NCBI GenBank assembly: GCA_965199765.1
Contig: CBDATC010000001.1
Span: 248,001 to 312,000, forward strand
Reading direction: 5' to 3'
Source of the DNA: JAPOXR01 sp965199765
Lineage (GTDB): Bacteria; Pseudomonadota; Alphaproteobacteria; Rhodobacterales; Rhodobacteraceae
Length of the DNA stretch: 64,000 nucleotides
A program made the translations under genes and the position numbers. Below are positions 19,199 to 28,391 of this stretch, one piece after another (position 1 is the first letter of the stretch; each line of letters starts with the position of its first letter). The notes under the pieces are model-generated. The model had not been told where the DNA came from. It was given only the letters and a program-made list of their open reading frames with translations, and searched no databases.

Positions 19199-20137
19199 TT
19201 ATCCGTCCGCTGGCAGACGCCGAACTCCGAACTCGCCGATCAGCAGCAGGTCTTCGTCCGCGAGCGGCAACGCTGCCGATATTCCGGCGCGATCAGGTAT
19301 GCGGCGGAGTGAAACGCTTTGCCCGCCGTCATCGCTCTCCAGCAGCACGCCTTCGAGACCGGTGACGAGCAGTTCATCGGGACCGGTCTGCTGGACGCTC
19401 GTAAGCGACGCTGTCGTGTCGGTCGAAACGCGTGTCCAGTTCGCACCACCGTCATCGGACCTGTACATCCGACCGCGGAGACCAACCAAGATCACCGTTC
19501 CGGAGTCCATTACCGTCACTCCAAGCCATGAACCGTGATAGGGCGGCTCAAGCGCTCGCCATTGAGCGCCGAAATTATTGGAAATGAAGGCACTGCCAGA
19601 CTCGGCACCGATATAGAGCGTCCCATCCGCCGACGTTACAGCATTCAAATGATAGTCATCTTCGCTGACTTCGCCGTCGTTCCAGGTCTCGCCACCGTCA
19701 TCGGTGAAAAGCAAATAGCCGTAGGCACCGATGGCCAAGCCGTTTCTTGTGTCCGAGAACAGAATATCAAGAAGAGGAAGTTCCTCTTCCGGTGCTTGAT
19801 GGACAAGTGTCCAAGTCTCTCCGCCATCAGTCGTCCGCAGGATGACCGCGTCATGTCCGACTGCCCAACCCAAACTGACATCATGCATATGGACAGCGGT
19901 CAGCATTGATCGGACGGGTGTCGCGGCCAGACGCCAGGTCTTTGCTTCGTCATCGGAGAGGAGGATGTGACCGCGCGCACCGACAACAACCAGCCGCCCG
20001 TCTGCGCGAGCGCCATCAAGCAGCAGGGAACGCGCCGCGTGCGGATCCTGTGCGACAGAATTCGTATCCGCTCCCCCAGCACCTCCAGCCACCAACAATG
20101 CGACGGCGAGACAAGTGGCCCGCCGCCACAGACTCAC
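19199..20137 (-). CDS. YCF48-like beta-propeller protein, exported
   Basis: About 312 residues from a GTG at 20137, which has AGGG 8 bases upstream and opens directly into a signal peptide (RRATCLAVALLVAGGAGGA). The longer open frame from 20239 would overlap the DUF1329 gene by 73 bases and hide the signal, so it is rejected. The body contains repeated Asp-box-like turns of the form TDDGGETW, SDDGGANW and ESDDGGQS, spaced at about 40-45 residues, typical of the YCF48/BNR propeller fold. In this cassette it is a periplasmic partner of the RND exporter; the specific role is unknown. Confidence 0.8.
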   Translation of the reverse strand: MSLWRRATCLAVALLVAGGAGGADTNSVAQDPHAARSLLLDGARADGRLVVVGARGHILLSDDEAKTWRLAATPVRSMLTAVHMHDVSLGWAVGHDAVILRTTDGGETWTLVHQAPEEELPLLDILFSDTRNGLAIGAYGYLLFTDDGGETWNDGEVSEDDYHLNAVTSADGTLYIGAESGSAFISNNFGAQWRALEPPYHGSWLGVTVMDSGTVILVGLRGRMYRSDDGGANWTRVSTDTTASLTSVQQTGPDELLVTGLEGVLLESDDGGQSVSLRRIPDRAGISAALPLADEDLLLIGEFGVRRLPADG

Positions 20138-20166
20138 GGCGTTTCCCTGCTCCAGCGCACCGTGAA

Positions 20167-21531
20167 TTACCGTCGACCTTCCCGCCTCAGTGCGGCCACG
20201 CTGAAGTCTCTCGTGGTTAGTCGGGCGTCCATGACGCACATCGGGAATTCGTTGTCGAGGCCAAAGGCCAGATAGCGCCGTGCTTGAAGATCATGGTGCA
20301 CCTCCAGCGTCGGCCATATCAACGGATTCTCGTAATAGTTGATCACGTGTCCTTCCGAGACCCGCCATAGCCGGTCACGGTTGTCGTAGATGTCCACCAC
20401 CAGGATCTGCCACGAGTCTTCGTCGATATAGAATGTTCGTCGCTTGTAGGTATGACGCTCGCCGCGAGCAAGCGTTGCGTCAACTACCCATACGCGATGA
20501 AGCTCATAACGCAGATGATCAGGGTTCACATGACGCGGCGCAAGGATATCGTCAAAGGAGAGATCGTCGCTGTGCAGCCGATACGAATTGTACGGCACGA
20601 AAATTTCACGTTTTCCGACCAGATTCCAGTCGTAACGGTCGATCGCTCCGTTAAACATATCAAACTGATCCGCGGTGCGCAGACCGTCCGAAGACGTGCC
20701 GGGATTGTCGTAGGCCAGGTTTGGCGCGCGCCGGACTCTTCTCTGACCCGGGTTGTAGCTCCATGCCTGGCGGGGCTCTTGCACTTGATTCATCGTTTCG
20801 TGGACCAGCACGATACCTCCGGCGAGCCGTGCCGGCGCCAGAACCTTTTGCTTGAAATACATCATTGTATTGTCAAGCGCGGCCTCCGTCATACCGGGAA
20901 GCGAATAGCGCAGCTCTGCTGAAATTTCGAACTCTACAATGGTATAGTCACCACCCGCGGTCACGGCCGCCTGGCCTACACGGCACTGCACTGTTTCTCC
21001 GCGGTAGCGAAGCAGGTGGTTCCAAATCACTTCAAGCCCGTTTTTCGGTATCGGGAACGGTATCCCGATCACGGCGCCTGCAACACCGTTGCCGTTATCG
21101 TTGAGACGCGCCGTCGCGGCTGCCTGACGTGTAGCATCGTAAATCCGCTTTGGAGCCGAAGCACTTCGGCGCGTAGGATAAACATTCATCCTGAAGCTTG
21201 GATAAAGCTCAATCATACGTTGATGGCCCACCGAGAGATGATCACGGTAGCGGTCGAGGTTGGTTCCGTCGATGGTAAAGAGCGGCCGGTCGTTGGCAAA
21301 CGGATCGCGGTGATGCTCGCCCCGGCGGTATCCACTGGGAGGTCTCGTGATGCCACCGTTCCAAGCGGGTATTGTCCCGGCGGCGTTGCCGGCGCGCTCA
21401 CCGCCGAGTGGAGTAAGATCCGCACCGAGTCTCGCGATCTGGTCCGCAGACAGCTCCGCAAGTGCCATTGGTGCCCATGAGAGGCATAGCGTCAGCGCAG
21501 CGGCGGTTGATTTCAGCATGGTTCCTTTCAT
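20167..21531 (-). CDS. DUF1329 family exported protein
   Basis: A 454-residue protein with a clear signal peptide (LKSTAAALTLCLSWAPMALA, cleavage near residue 26). Family features include the N-terminal LGADLTPLGGERAGNAAG and IPAWNGGITRPPSGYRRGE, a central PGQRRVRRAPNLAYDNP, and the C-terminal RRTFYIDEDSWQI. DUF1329 proteins are thought to have a LolB/LolA-like half-barrel for lipophilic cargo, so a periplasmic carrier role between the exporter and the outer-membrane DUF1302 protein is a reasonable inference. It lies 15 bases after the DUF1302 gene and 29 bases before the YCF48-like gene. Confidence 0.9.
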   Translation of the reverse strand: MKGTMLKSTAAALTLCLSWAPMALAELSADQIARLGADLTPLGGERAGNAAGTIPAWNGGITRPPSGYRRGEHHRDPFANDRPLFTIDGTNLDRYRDHLSVGHQRMIELYPSFRMNVYPTRRSASAPKRIYDATRQAAATARLNDNGNGVAGAVIGIPFPIPKNGLEVIWNHLLRYRGETVQCRVGQAAVTAGGDYTIVEFEISAELRYSLPGMTEAALDNTMMYFKQKVLAPARLAGGIVLVHETMNQVQEPRQAWSYNPGQRRVRRAPNLAYDNPGTSSDGLRTADQFDMFNGAIDRYDWNLVGKREIFVPYNSYRLHSDDLSFDDILAPRHVNPDHLRYELHRVWVVDATLARGERHTYKRRTFYIDEDSWQILVVDIYDNRDRLWRVSEGHVINYYENPLIWPTLEVHHDLQARRYLAFGLDNEFPMCVMDARLTTRDFSVAALRREGRR

Positions 21532-21546
21532 TTCATCCTCGTCTGC

Positions 21547-23562
21547 CTAGAAGGAATAACTGAATGACATCGACGCGAAGTCCCTGTCGGCCAGCGGGTT
21601 GTTGGAGCCGGTGTGCGCCGTGTAGCTGACATTCGCGCTCCAGCGCTCAAGATAGTTTGCTCCTACACCGAGCGTCACAGCTTTTCGACCATCGGCAAAA
21701 GGCCCGAAAGGCAGCGGACTTGATCCGTTTACGTCGTGTTGAAACTGGATGTAGGGGGAAAGAGACACTGCGCCGATTGCGTTGCTGTAGTCCAGCCACA
21801 GCGCCCCCCTATAGCCCCACGAAGTCGCTTCGGCATTTGCAGAGCCAGTTGCCTCGAGTGCGTTGTTGGCAGGGTTGGGCATTCCATGGACTCTCATAAG
21901 TGCCACCTCGGCAATCAATCCCAAGGCATCCGAACCCAAAACGGGCCCGAATATCTGTGTGGCGGTGACCTGCGCTTGGCTTACATTTCTGTTCACGTAG
22001 CCTCGCACGACTTCATCTAATTTACCTAAAGCGTCAAACGTCTCCGGTGCAGTGCATTCACCACTACGGATTGTGCATGCCCACGGAGACAGTGCTTCCC
22101 TGAGCACCGCTTCCTCTGCCCTCTGCAGCGGCAAGTCCGGACGGAATGAATATTCGCCTTGAAGCGCCCAACCGCTCGCGCCGAGCAAGGTATTGAAACT
22201 CAGACCCAAAGTTTTTATGTCTTTTGGGTATTCCACAAAGTATCTAGATTCTTTCGCGAAACGGTCCAATGAAAGCGCACCCACAAGTTTCGTAAACTCA
22301 TCTGACACTTTCAGTTTTTCTTGAGTTGGAAGTTTTGCATTCTCTTGTGCTACCATAGAGGCGACTTCACGTTGCACGCCTGAATTTGTACTTACACGTT
22401 CCGCAATTACACCGCTTGCCGCCAAATCCAACATTCCGGCAACGCGCCCGCTAACGAGTGGCAATCGACTATGGGTATTCAGGAAATAAACGCCAAATTC
22501 CGTATCGTTAAGTTCTGGAGAAAAATAGCGCATTGCCAAACCATATTGGCCAGTATTCGGTGGCTCACGGTCCGCACTGCGACTGACTGCAAGAAAGTGC
22601 GGATCAAGTCCTTGGCGCTTACAATTTTCTTCGATACCTTGAGATGCTGTACATCGCAATGGTTGCATTCCTGGCGGCTGTGGTATGCGCACCATCGCGC
22701 CATTAAGAGCGGTGTTAATCGCGTTCTGTAGAGGTTCAGGCCCGAATGCTCTACCCTCATCACTTATGCTTAAAAAATTCGGCAGCGTCAGAAACGCATG
22801 CGTTCCCCCCGCACCTACGTAATCCGTAGTCGAGAAATAAGTCCCAACCGGATCAATCTCTGTGCGCTGCCAACCGAACTGATAGAAACCCTCAAACGAG
22901 AGGTTGGGGACCACCTCTACCGCCGCATACAACATGGGTACGGGAACCAACGCATCACGCAGTTCAGCGCCCGGAGTTCGGATCCGACTCACATCGATCG
23001 GGTTGATCACGTTTATCCCGTTTGGGATAAACGTACTCTCCCCCCAATTCAAAACCTGGTTGCCTAGTCTGAGATCCAGCGGAATGCCCCCCGGCTCCAA
23101 AAATGCCGAAGCGTACAAGTCGAGAACCCGGAAATCCCTCCCGGCGATATCCAAAGCGTCTTCCGAGAGTTGCGTCCTCTCACGCATTCCATCCGCATTT
23201 TCAAAGTCGTAAAACCCGTTCATGCGGATAAACAGGCCCAGATTTCCACTGGATAGTTCGAATTCCGCGGTGAGGCTCGACGTGTTGCTGACAAGCCCTC
23301 CCTTTTTGTAGTTCTTGGTGCCGTCGTCGCTGTTGATGTCGTGGGTCGAGTCGGGGTCTTCTAAACGAAAGGTCAGACCATGCGTTAGCGTGAAATTCGC
23401 TGATGCGGCGACATCCTCTCCCAGAAGCTCTTGCGAAGACGCGGGCGACCAGAACAGCACCATGCCAGCAGCCAAGGACATCGCCCAAGTCGAGCGTCGG
23501 CAGGTCAAGGATAGATCAGAACGATCTGAACCGACGGAATAGCTGCAGTTTTGTCGACGCAT
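21547..23562 (-). CDS. DUF1302 family outer-membrane protein
   Basis: About 671 residues from the ATG at 23562, chosen for the AGGGAG 8 bases upstream. A 39-residue upstream open extension has no such site. A long positively charged leader is followed by a hydrophobic segment (MSLAAGMVLFWSPASSQ). The mature protein is rich in alternating polar/hydrophobic stretches and ends in an aromatic strand (SMSFSYSF), typical of an outer-membrane beta-barrel. The family marker LRLGNQVLNWGESTFIPNGI is present at about residue 160. It is the first gene of the DUF1302-DUF1329-YCF48-RND unit, so the promoter should lie in the 800-base gap upstream. Confidence 0.88.
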   Translation of the reverse strand: MRRQNCSYSVGSDRSDLSLTCRRSTWAMSLAAGMVLFWSPASSQELLGEDVAASANFTLTHGLTFRLEDPDSTHDINSDDGTKNYKKGGLVSNTSSLTAEFELSSGNLGLFIRMNGFYDFENADGMRERTQLSEDALDIAGRDFRVLDLYASAFLEPGGIPLDLRLGNQVLNWGESTFIPNGINVINPIDVSRIRTPGAELRDALVPVPMLYAAVEVVPNLSFEGFYQFGWQRTEIDPVGTYFSTTDYVGAGGTHAFLTLPNFLSISDEGRAFGPEPLQNAINTALNGAMVRIPQPPGMQPLRCTASQGIEENCKRQGLDPHFLAVSRSADREPPNTGQYGLAMRYFSPELNDTEFGVYFLNTHSRLPLVSGRVAGMLDLAASGVIAERVSTNSGVQREVASMVAQENAKLPTQEKLKVSDEFTKLVGALSLDRFAKESRYFVEYPKDIKTLGLSFNTLLGASGWALQGEYSFRPDLPLQRAEEAVLREALSPWACTIRSGECTAPETFDALGKLDEVVRGYVNRNVSQAQVTATQIFGPVLGSDALGLIAEVALMRVHGMPNPANNALEATGSANAEATSWGYRGALWLDYSNAIGAVSLSPYIQFQHDVNGSSPLPFGPFADGRKAVTLGVGANYLERWSANVSYTAHTGSNNPLADRDFASMSFSYSF

Positions 23563-24370
23563 GGTGTAAACTCCCTTTAATCCCTGAACGAAACACCTGA
23601 ATCTTATTGTCTGAGGTTGACACCAAAGTGGTCGCGATTTCAAGGTAAAAGTTTCATTATTGGGGTTGCTTTTTGACATCCAATTAATACGTTACAAATC
23701 TGCCTAACCAAGCAATAGGAAATTGTGTTAGCGTAGAGCGATATTTGCCGAAAATACAACAAAGGCGACTGTTCCAACCTTCCGTAGAATCCAGTTCTCC
23801 GAGCGGAGGACAATGCGCAGCAGCTAGCGCTTTCTTTGAGCCGACCTTTGTCAGGCGCGAAGGCACACTTTGGGCGGAAGCATCCAAGTCGCAGCTTGCC
23901 GAGGCTTGCTTAAGGCGGGCACATTGCCCATTGCGGTCAGAGAAACAAGAAGTCTTGTCCTTACATACGGAGATGTAGACTAAGCACCAGACAATTTTTT
24001 CAGGAATCGCCCGTTTTGCTGAACATGAAGCCCGTCAATCAGGATGAAAAGATCGTGGTTCATGATTAGTTCGTAATGCAGATGATCACATTCGCTCTGC
24101 TTGAGAACGCGCTTTCATTTCTGCAATAAATCTGCGCAGCAGGGTCGAATCGCGGCGGCAGGCATTGCACAAGAATTTGCCATGCAGCCACTTGTGTCAC
24201 ATGCTGATTCCCTGGCAACAAAAACTGCGCAACATAGAGTAAGCCACGTCAAAGACTGACAATGCACTTAAAACTAAATTCCAGAAGTACACGAAACTGT
24301 TCAGAAATTTTACGTGGATTTTCAGGAATCCGGGCGAATTATGCCCGATGAAGCTCCAACATACGAACGA
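23563..24370. other. Non-coding gap with possible gene debris
   Basis: About 800 bases between the DUF1302 unit and lysK, both on the minus strand. No full gene is visible. Short minus-strand open stretches near 24100-24200 (for example HGKFLCNACRRD, with a CxxC pair) and 24000-24060 look protein-like but are only 25-40 codons long. They may be the end of a lost gene. Confidence 0.4.
24331..24347 (-). terminator. Short stem-loop after lysK
   Basis: CGGGC/GCCCG, 5-bp arms with a 7-base AT loop, 24 bases after the lysK stop. No T-run follows, so termination is only a guess. Confidence 0.3.
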
Positions 24371-25963
24371 CTACGCGTTTATCCGCAAATTGATGAGCTC
24401 TGCGGTTTCCTGAACGCCATACAAGGCAATAAATCCACCAAACCTCGGTCCTTGACTCGCACCAAATAACACCTCGTAAATGGCTTTGAACCAGTTTCGG
24501 AGAGGTTCGAATTTGTGTGTCTTGCCTATATGGTAGACCAGCTCTTGCAATTTTTCTGCGTCGGGTTCTCCGGCCCAATTCAACAATCTCGACCGGAGGT
24601 CTTCGAATGCAGCCCTTTCAGTTGGGTTTGGAGTGCGAAGCTGACGTGATGGGTAGACTTGATCTTGGTAGAATCTAATCGCCCCCGGAACGCATGCGGA
24701 GAGATCGGGATTAGCCTCTGGCGAAGCATTTTTGTCGTACTTATTGATGAAACCCCAGAGTATATCTGGATCCTCGGCAGAAGAAACAGACACCAAATTC
24801 AACAGCATCGAATAAGAAAGCGACATGGTGGACATCGGGGGGTGCCCCGCATGAACGTGCCATGCAGGATTGTTCAGCTGAGCTGAAAGATTCTGGCCGG
24901 GTAACGCGCGAATATGCTGGTGATACTCGTCTACTGATTTTGGTATAAGATCGAGAGTCAGCCGTTTGGCAGTCTTGGGCTTCTGATACATAAACATCGA
25001 AAGACTTTCCATCGGAGCATAGGAAAGCCAGTCTGCAATGGTAACTCCGCCACCTCCGCGAGACTTGGAAATTTTCTGACCTTCACTATCAAGAAATAAT
25101 TCGAAGGCCATATTGACCGGCGGCGGCGCCCCCAATGCGCGGCATATACGGCCCCCAAGATCAGCCGAAGGGATCAAATCTTTGCCATACATTTCGTAAT
25201 CAACACTCAGCGCTGCCCAGCGCATCGCCCAGTCTGGCTTCCACTGAAGTTTGACGTGTCCCCCTGTAACCGGAACTTCAATCTTCTCGCCATCGGGTTC
25301 TTCATAGACAATGGTGCCTTTGGCTCGATTTCGCTCCAAAGTCGGAACTTGCAAAACTCGGCCTGACTTTGGGCTCACAGGCAAGAACGGCGAATAGCTC
25401 TCTTTTCGATTAACACTTACTCCACCAAGAGTTGGAAGGATGATCGCCAATATCTCGTCGAAACAATCGAGAACTTTAAGGAGCATTTCATCAAACTGTC
25501 CCGTTCCGTAACATTCGGTCGATGACAAAAATTCATACTCGAACCCGAAACTGTCCAAGAAAGAACAAAGCTTCGCATTGTTATGTGCAGCAAAACTGTC
25601 AAATTGACCAAAAGGATCTCTAACCCGACTGAGCGGCAGACCTAAGTCTTCTGCAAGCATTTCTTGATTGGGCAGGCCTTGGGGAACCTTTCGAAATCCG
25701 TCCATGTCGTCCGAAAAACAAATCAGTTTCGTCGGCCGGTCAGAAAGCACCTCAAACGCATTCCGCACCATAGCGGTTCTGGCAACCTCGCCAAACGTGC
25801 CGATATGAGGCAAACCAGAGGGTCCGTACCCAGTTTCGAAGACAACGAACTCTTTGCTTTCGTGCTGTGCTTCGATCCGTTCAAGCAGTCTGTTCGCCTC
25901 TGCGAATGGCCATGCTTTCGATTGCTGGGCCGCATCTCGGACCTGCGCCGATTGTAATTCCAT
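24371..25963 (-). CDS. lysK: Lysine--tRNA ligase, class I
   Basis: Class I lysyl-tRNA synthetase of about 530 residues from the ATG at 25963. A GTG 11 codons upstream is also possible but has no ribosome site. The Rossmann HIGH-type motif is GPSGLPHIGTFGE (HIGT at residues 53-56), and the KMSKS-type motif is KISKSRGGGG at about residue 300. A cluster of C-terminal helices binds the anticodon. This archaeal-type enzyme replaces class II LysS in many Alphaproteobacteria, which supports the taxonomic placement. It is transcribed alone on the minus strand. The 314 bases upstream (25964-26277) hold no gene that I can support. Confidence 0.97.
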   Translation of the reverse strand: MELQSAQVRDAAQQSKAWPFAEANRLLERIEAQHESKEFVVFETGYGPSGLPHIGTFGEVARTAMVRNAFEVLSDRPTKLICFSDDMDGFRKVPQGLPNQEMLAEDLGLPLSRVRDPFGQFDSFAAHNNAKLCSFLDSFGFEYEFLSSTECYGTGQFDEMLLKVLDCFDEILAIILPTLGGVSVNRKESYSPFLPVSPKSGRVLQVPTLERNRAKGTIVYEEPDGEKIEVPVTGGHVKLQWKPDWAMRWAALSVDYEMYGKDLIPSADLGGRICRALGAPPPVNMAFELFLDSEGQKISKSRGGGGVTIADWLSYAPMESLSMFMYQKPKTAKRLTLDLIPKSVDEYHQHIRALPGQNLSAQLNNPAWHVHAGHPPMSTMSLSYSMLLNLVSVSSAEDPDILWGFINKYDKNASPEANPDLSACVPGAIRFYQDQVYPSRQLRTPNPTERAAFEDLRSRLLNWAGEPDAEKLQELVYHIGKTHKFEPLRNWFKAIYEVLFGASQGPRFGGFIALYGVQETAELINLRINA

Positions 25964-26277
25964 AGAAGGCCTGTGTTTCGGAAACTCAGTTTTCACTGCA
26001 GTTCATGATATTCTAAGAACCGTCCATTTAGCGCACGAAAGCAATCATAACAATCGGCTTTCCGGAGAGCCGCAGATTGAAATGAAATGGCCGCGTCTGT
26101 ATTTTTGTGCATGGAACTAGCAATCCTCACTGTAAACTGGCTCTTCCAAATGTGAAAGAGTAAGCGAACAGACAACTTGCCTAGACTGAATGATGGGACT
26201 CTCGAGTACTGCCTCGAATCACAGATCAAATTCACCGACGATGCGGTGACACGCACAACACCGAATAACGAGAGAAT

Positions 26278-26790
26278 TTGAAATTGAACTCGTTGCATTC
26301 CTCTAATTCCCTCTGCACACCGCAGGATGCGCTGGTTGCTGCCTTGGTGGGACTGTCACTCTCGGACTTCGAGTTGAACGTTTCTGAACTCGCTGACATA
26401 GAACGCATCGTCAAGCATCCGCCGGCATTTGCAGACTATGATTTGGCTCGAATTCGCGCTGTAGCCGGCTCGGTTCGAGAATTACTCGACGAAGACGAGG
26501 GTATGGAGGCTCTTTGCGGCATGATCAAACAAGCTCTGCCTCCGGGATTATCCAAAACTGCTTACGCGGTATGCTGCGATGTACCAGCCACAGGCGCATT
26601 CAAAAGACAGCGGGAACTGAGCTTTCTGTTGGAACTTCGCCAGGATCTTGACGTTGATCGTCTAACGGCCGCGGCTATTGATAACGGGTGCGCGGGCCCG
26701 GTTACGTTAAACAGCACATTCAGCCTCTGCGCTTGCCCGGAAGGGGCGCATGCGACATCAAGCTTTATGCTCGTCCTGCGCACCGAATAG
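26278..26790 (+). CDS. TerB-like (tellurite-resistance-type) protein
   Basis: A 170-residue helical protein resembling the alphaproteobacterial TerB-like family. An acidic N-terminal module (LSLSDFELNVSELADIERIV) is followed by a segment LDEDEGMEALCGMIKQALPPGLSKTAYAVCCDV, which aligns by eye to the usual EEDGLEATL..I...LPP.L.ETAYALACDVA. The usual acidic AADG metal-like loop reads PATGAF here, and the normal C-terminus is replaced by a cysteine-containing tail. It may therefore be diverging or decaying. The start would be a TTG with a weak AGAGA. The 3' end overlaps convergent nadD by 26 bases. Role unknown. Confidence 0.6.
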   Translation: MKLNSLHSSNSLCTPQDALVAALVGLSLSDFELNVSELADIERIVKHPPAFADYDLARIRAVAGSVRELLDEDEGMEALCGMIKQALPPGLSKTAYAVCCDVPATGAFKRQRELSFLLELRQDLDVDRLTAAAIDNGCAGPVTLNSTFSLCACPEGAHATSSFMLVLRTE

Positions 26791-27364
26791 CCGATGAAGA
26801 ATCAGTGCGCAAAGGCACAGTGAGCAGTGCCCAGGCAGGTGGTTTCAATTCCGCAAGATGACCGGCATCGCTGGCTCGGAGTCGGTTTGCTTTGAATGTT
26901 CGCGCTGCTACCGAACACAAGGCAGATGCACGATGACCCGGCCGAGCAAACACGCAGATTGGAACCTTAAGGAAAATGGCTTGCCAATCTTGCCATTTGT
27001 GAAATCCTGTCAGATTGTCGGACCCCATTATCCACACAAAACGAGTATCTGGATTCCGCCTCGTCAAGTAGCGCAGCGTGTTGACAGAATTGTATGAGCC
27101 GATCCTTTCCTCAATGTCTGATACGATAATCTTGGGATGGCGGACAAATTCCTGAACAGCCTCAACACGTTTCGCAATTGGAGGCGGAGAATGGGTCTTG
27201 AGCGGATTTCCGACTGCGACCAGCCACCAAAGTTGATCAAGATCCAATGCCTTGATCGCCCATAACGAAACATGGCGGTGGCCGAAATGCGGCGGGTCAA
27301 AGGTGCCTCCAAACAAACCTACTTTTCGACCAAGCCCAGTTTTCCGCATAGCAGCTGTGTTCAT
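26765..27364 (-). CDS. nadD: Nicotinate-nucleotide adenylyltransferase
   Basis: NadD converts nicotinate mononucleotide plus ATP to deamido-NAD. It is 199 residues, with the nucleotidyltransferase signature GLFGGTFDPPHFGH at about residues 16-29, the substrate region WIMGSDNLTGFHKWQDW, and the second ATP motif SSSAIR near the C-terminus. The start codon overlaps the stop of the small ORF upstream (ATGA type), so the gene is translationally coupled to the end of the ABC permease operon. This is unusual, because nadD normally lies next to proA or rsfS. The C-terminus overlaps the convergent TerB-like gene. Confidence 0.95.
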   Translation of the reverse strand: MNTAAMRKTGLGRKVGLFGGTFDPPHFGHRHVSLWAIKALDLDQLWWLVAVGNPLKTHSPPPIAKRVEAVQEFVRHPKIIVSDIEERIGSYNSVNTLRYLTRRNPDTRFVWIMGSDNLTGFHKWQDWQAIFLKVPICVFARPGHRASALCSVAARTFKANRLRASDAGHLAELKPPAWALLTVPLRTDSSSAIRCAGRA

Positions 27365-27570
27365 CGCTCAACTTGGAGTTTGATGAAGTGCGCTCCACTC
27401 GCAAATCGATCAAAATGTTTGATGTCCGTAGCCGATGAAAAAGCCAGATTCGAAACGTGTTCTGCAGAAACGACCGCGCGTTCATTTCGCATTCGGGCTG
27501 AAAGCTTAAACGTTTCAGCCGCTGCTTCTTCAGCCAACCTGGATCGTAATGAGATGATCTTGGTCATCAT
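27361..27570 (-). CDS. Small hypothetical protein between ABC permease and nadD
   Basis: A 69-residue frame that starts at tandem ATGs (27570 and 27567) overlapping the TGA of the sugar permease and stops overlapping the nadD start. The protein is amphipathic and charged (RLAEEAAAETFKLSARMRNERAVVSAEHVSNL) with no recognised domain. The two precise overlaps suggest a real coupled gene. The alternative is simple read-through of a leaderless gap that brings ribosomes to nadD. Confidence 0.45.
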   Translation of the reverse strand: MMTKIISLRSRLAEEAAAETFKLSARMRNERAVVSAEHVSNLAFSSATDIKHFDRFASGAHFIKLQVER

Positions 27571-28391
27571 TTGATTCCCCCGCCAAATCCATTCGTGAGT
27601 CCCTTTTGCACAATTCCAACGAGGACCAGGATGGGGAGAGATGCAAGCAGGCCTACCGCCGACAACTTACCCCAAAACGTTTCGTCTTCGGTGATCAGGG
27701 TTGCGATGAATGTTGGGAGTGTGAAGTTCTCAGGCGACTGGATAAAGAGAAGCGCATAAGCGAATTCGTTCCAACTCAGAACAACAAGGAAAACCGATGT
27801 TGCTATCAATCCCGGCGCAATGACCGGCAAAACGATTGACCTCATGCGGCGAAGCAGTGGAGCGCCGTCCACTAACGCAGCTTCCTCGTATTCGATCGGA
27901 ACATCCCGGATAAATCCCAAGAGCATCCAAATCGCGAACGGCAGCGCATAGACCTGATATACGATGATCAAACCGAGGAGAGTGTCCAACAATCCCAATG
28001 AGCGCAAAACCTGGTAAAGAGGAATGGCCAGCGAAATCGGCGGCGTCAGCTTAACCAGCAAAACGAACATCAGAAAGACTAAGTCCAGTTTAGCGGGGAA
28101 CCTGATTCTGACCAGCGCATAGGCCGCAGGAAATGCTGCTACAAGCGACAACAGCGTTGTGCCAGCGGCGACGATCAAGCTATTCAACGCCTTGCCCAAC
28201 ACATCGCCGCGGATTAATTCCTGATAGTGCTCGAGCGTTGCCTGCGTGGGGATCAACGAAATCGACTTCGAAACATAGTCTATCGGAGGCCGGATTGACG
28301 TGCTCGCCATCCAGACGATCGGGACAAGAAAAATTGCTGTCACGAGATAGGTCAGACTGATCCGAATTATGTCGCGACGAGTCTGGATCAT
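27567..28391 (-). CDS. Sugar-type ABC transporter permease (MalG family)
   Basis: A 274-residue inner-membrane permease with six predicted helices. The cytoplasmic EAA loop that contacts the ATPase is present (EYEEAALVDGAPLLRRMRSI, about residues 178-197), followed by LPVIAPGLIATSVF. Its ATG overlaps the stop of the partner permease by 4 bases. It belongs with the permease at 28388-29254, the binding protein at 29331-30554 and the ATPase at 31727-32734. Substrate is not deducible; the family carries sugars, polyols or glycerol phosphates. Confidence 0.93.
   Translation of the reverse strand: MIQTRRDIIRISLTYLVTAIFLVPIVWMASTSIRPPIDYVSKSISLIPTQATLEHYQELIRGDVLGKALNSLIVAAGTTLLSLVAAFPAAYALVRIRFPAKLDLVFLMFVLLVKLTPPISLAIPLYQVLRSLGLLDTLLGLIIVYQVYALPFAIWMLLGFIRDVPIEYEEAALVDGAPLLRRMRSIVLPVIAPGLIATSVFLVVLSWNEFAYALLFIQSPENFTLPTFIATLITEDETFWGKLSAVGLLASLPILVLVGIVQKGLTNGFGGGIK

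Noticed and set aside
24000..24210. Short minus-strand protein-like stretches (HGKFLCNACRRD, MNHDLFILIDG)
   Set aside because: Each is under 45 codons, in different frames, with no clear start. Mentioned only as possible debris.
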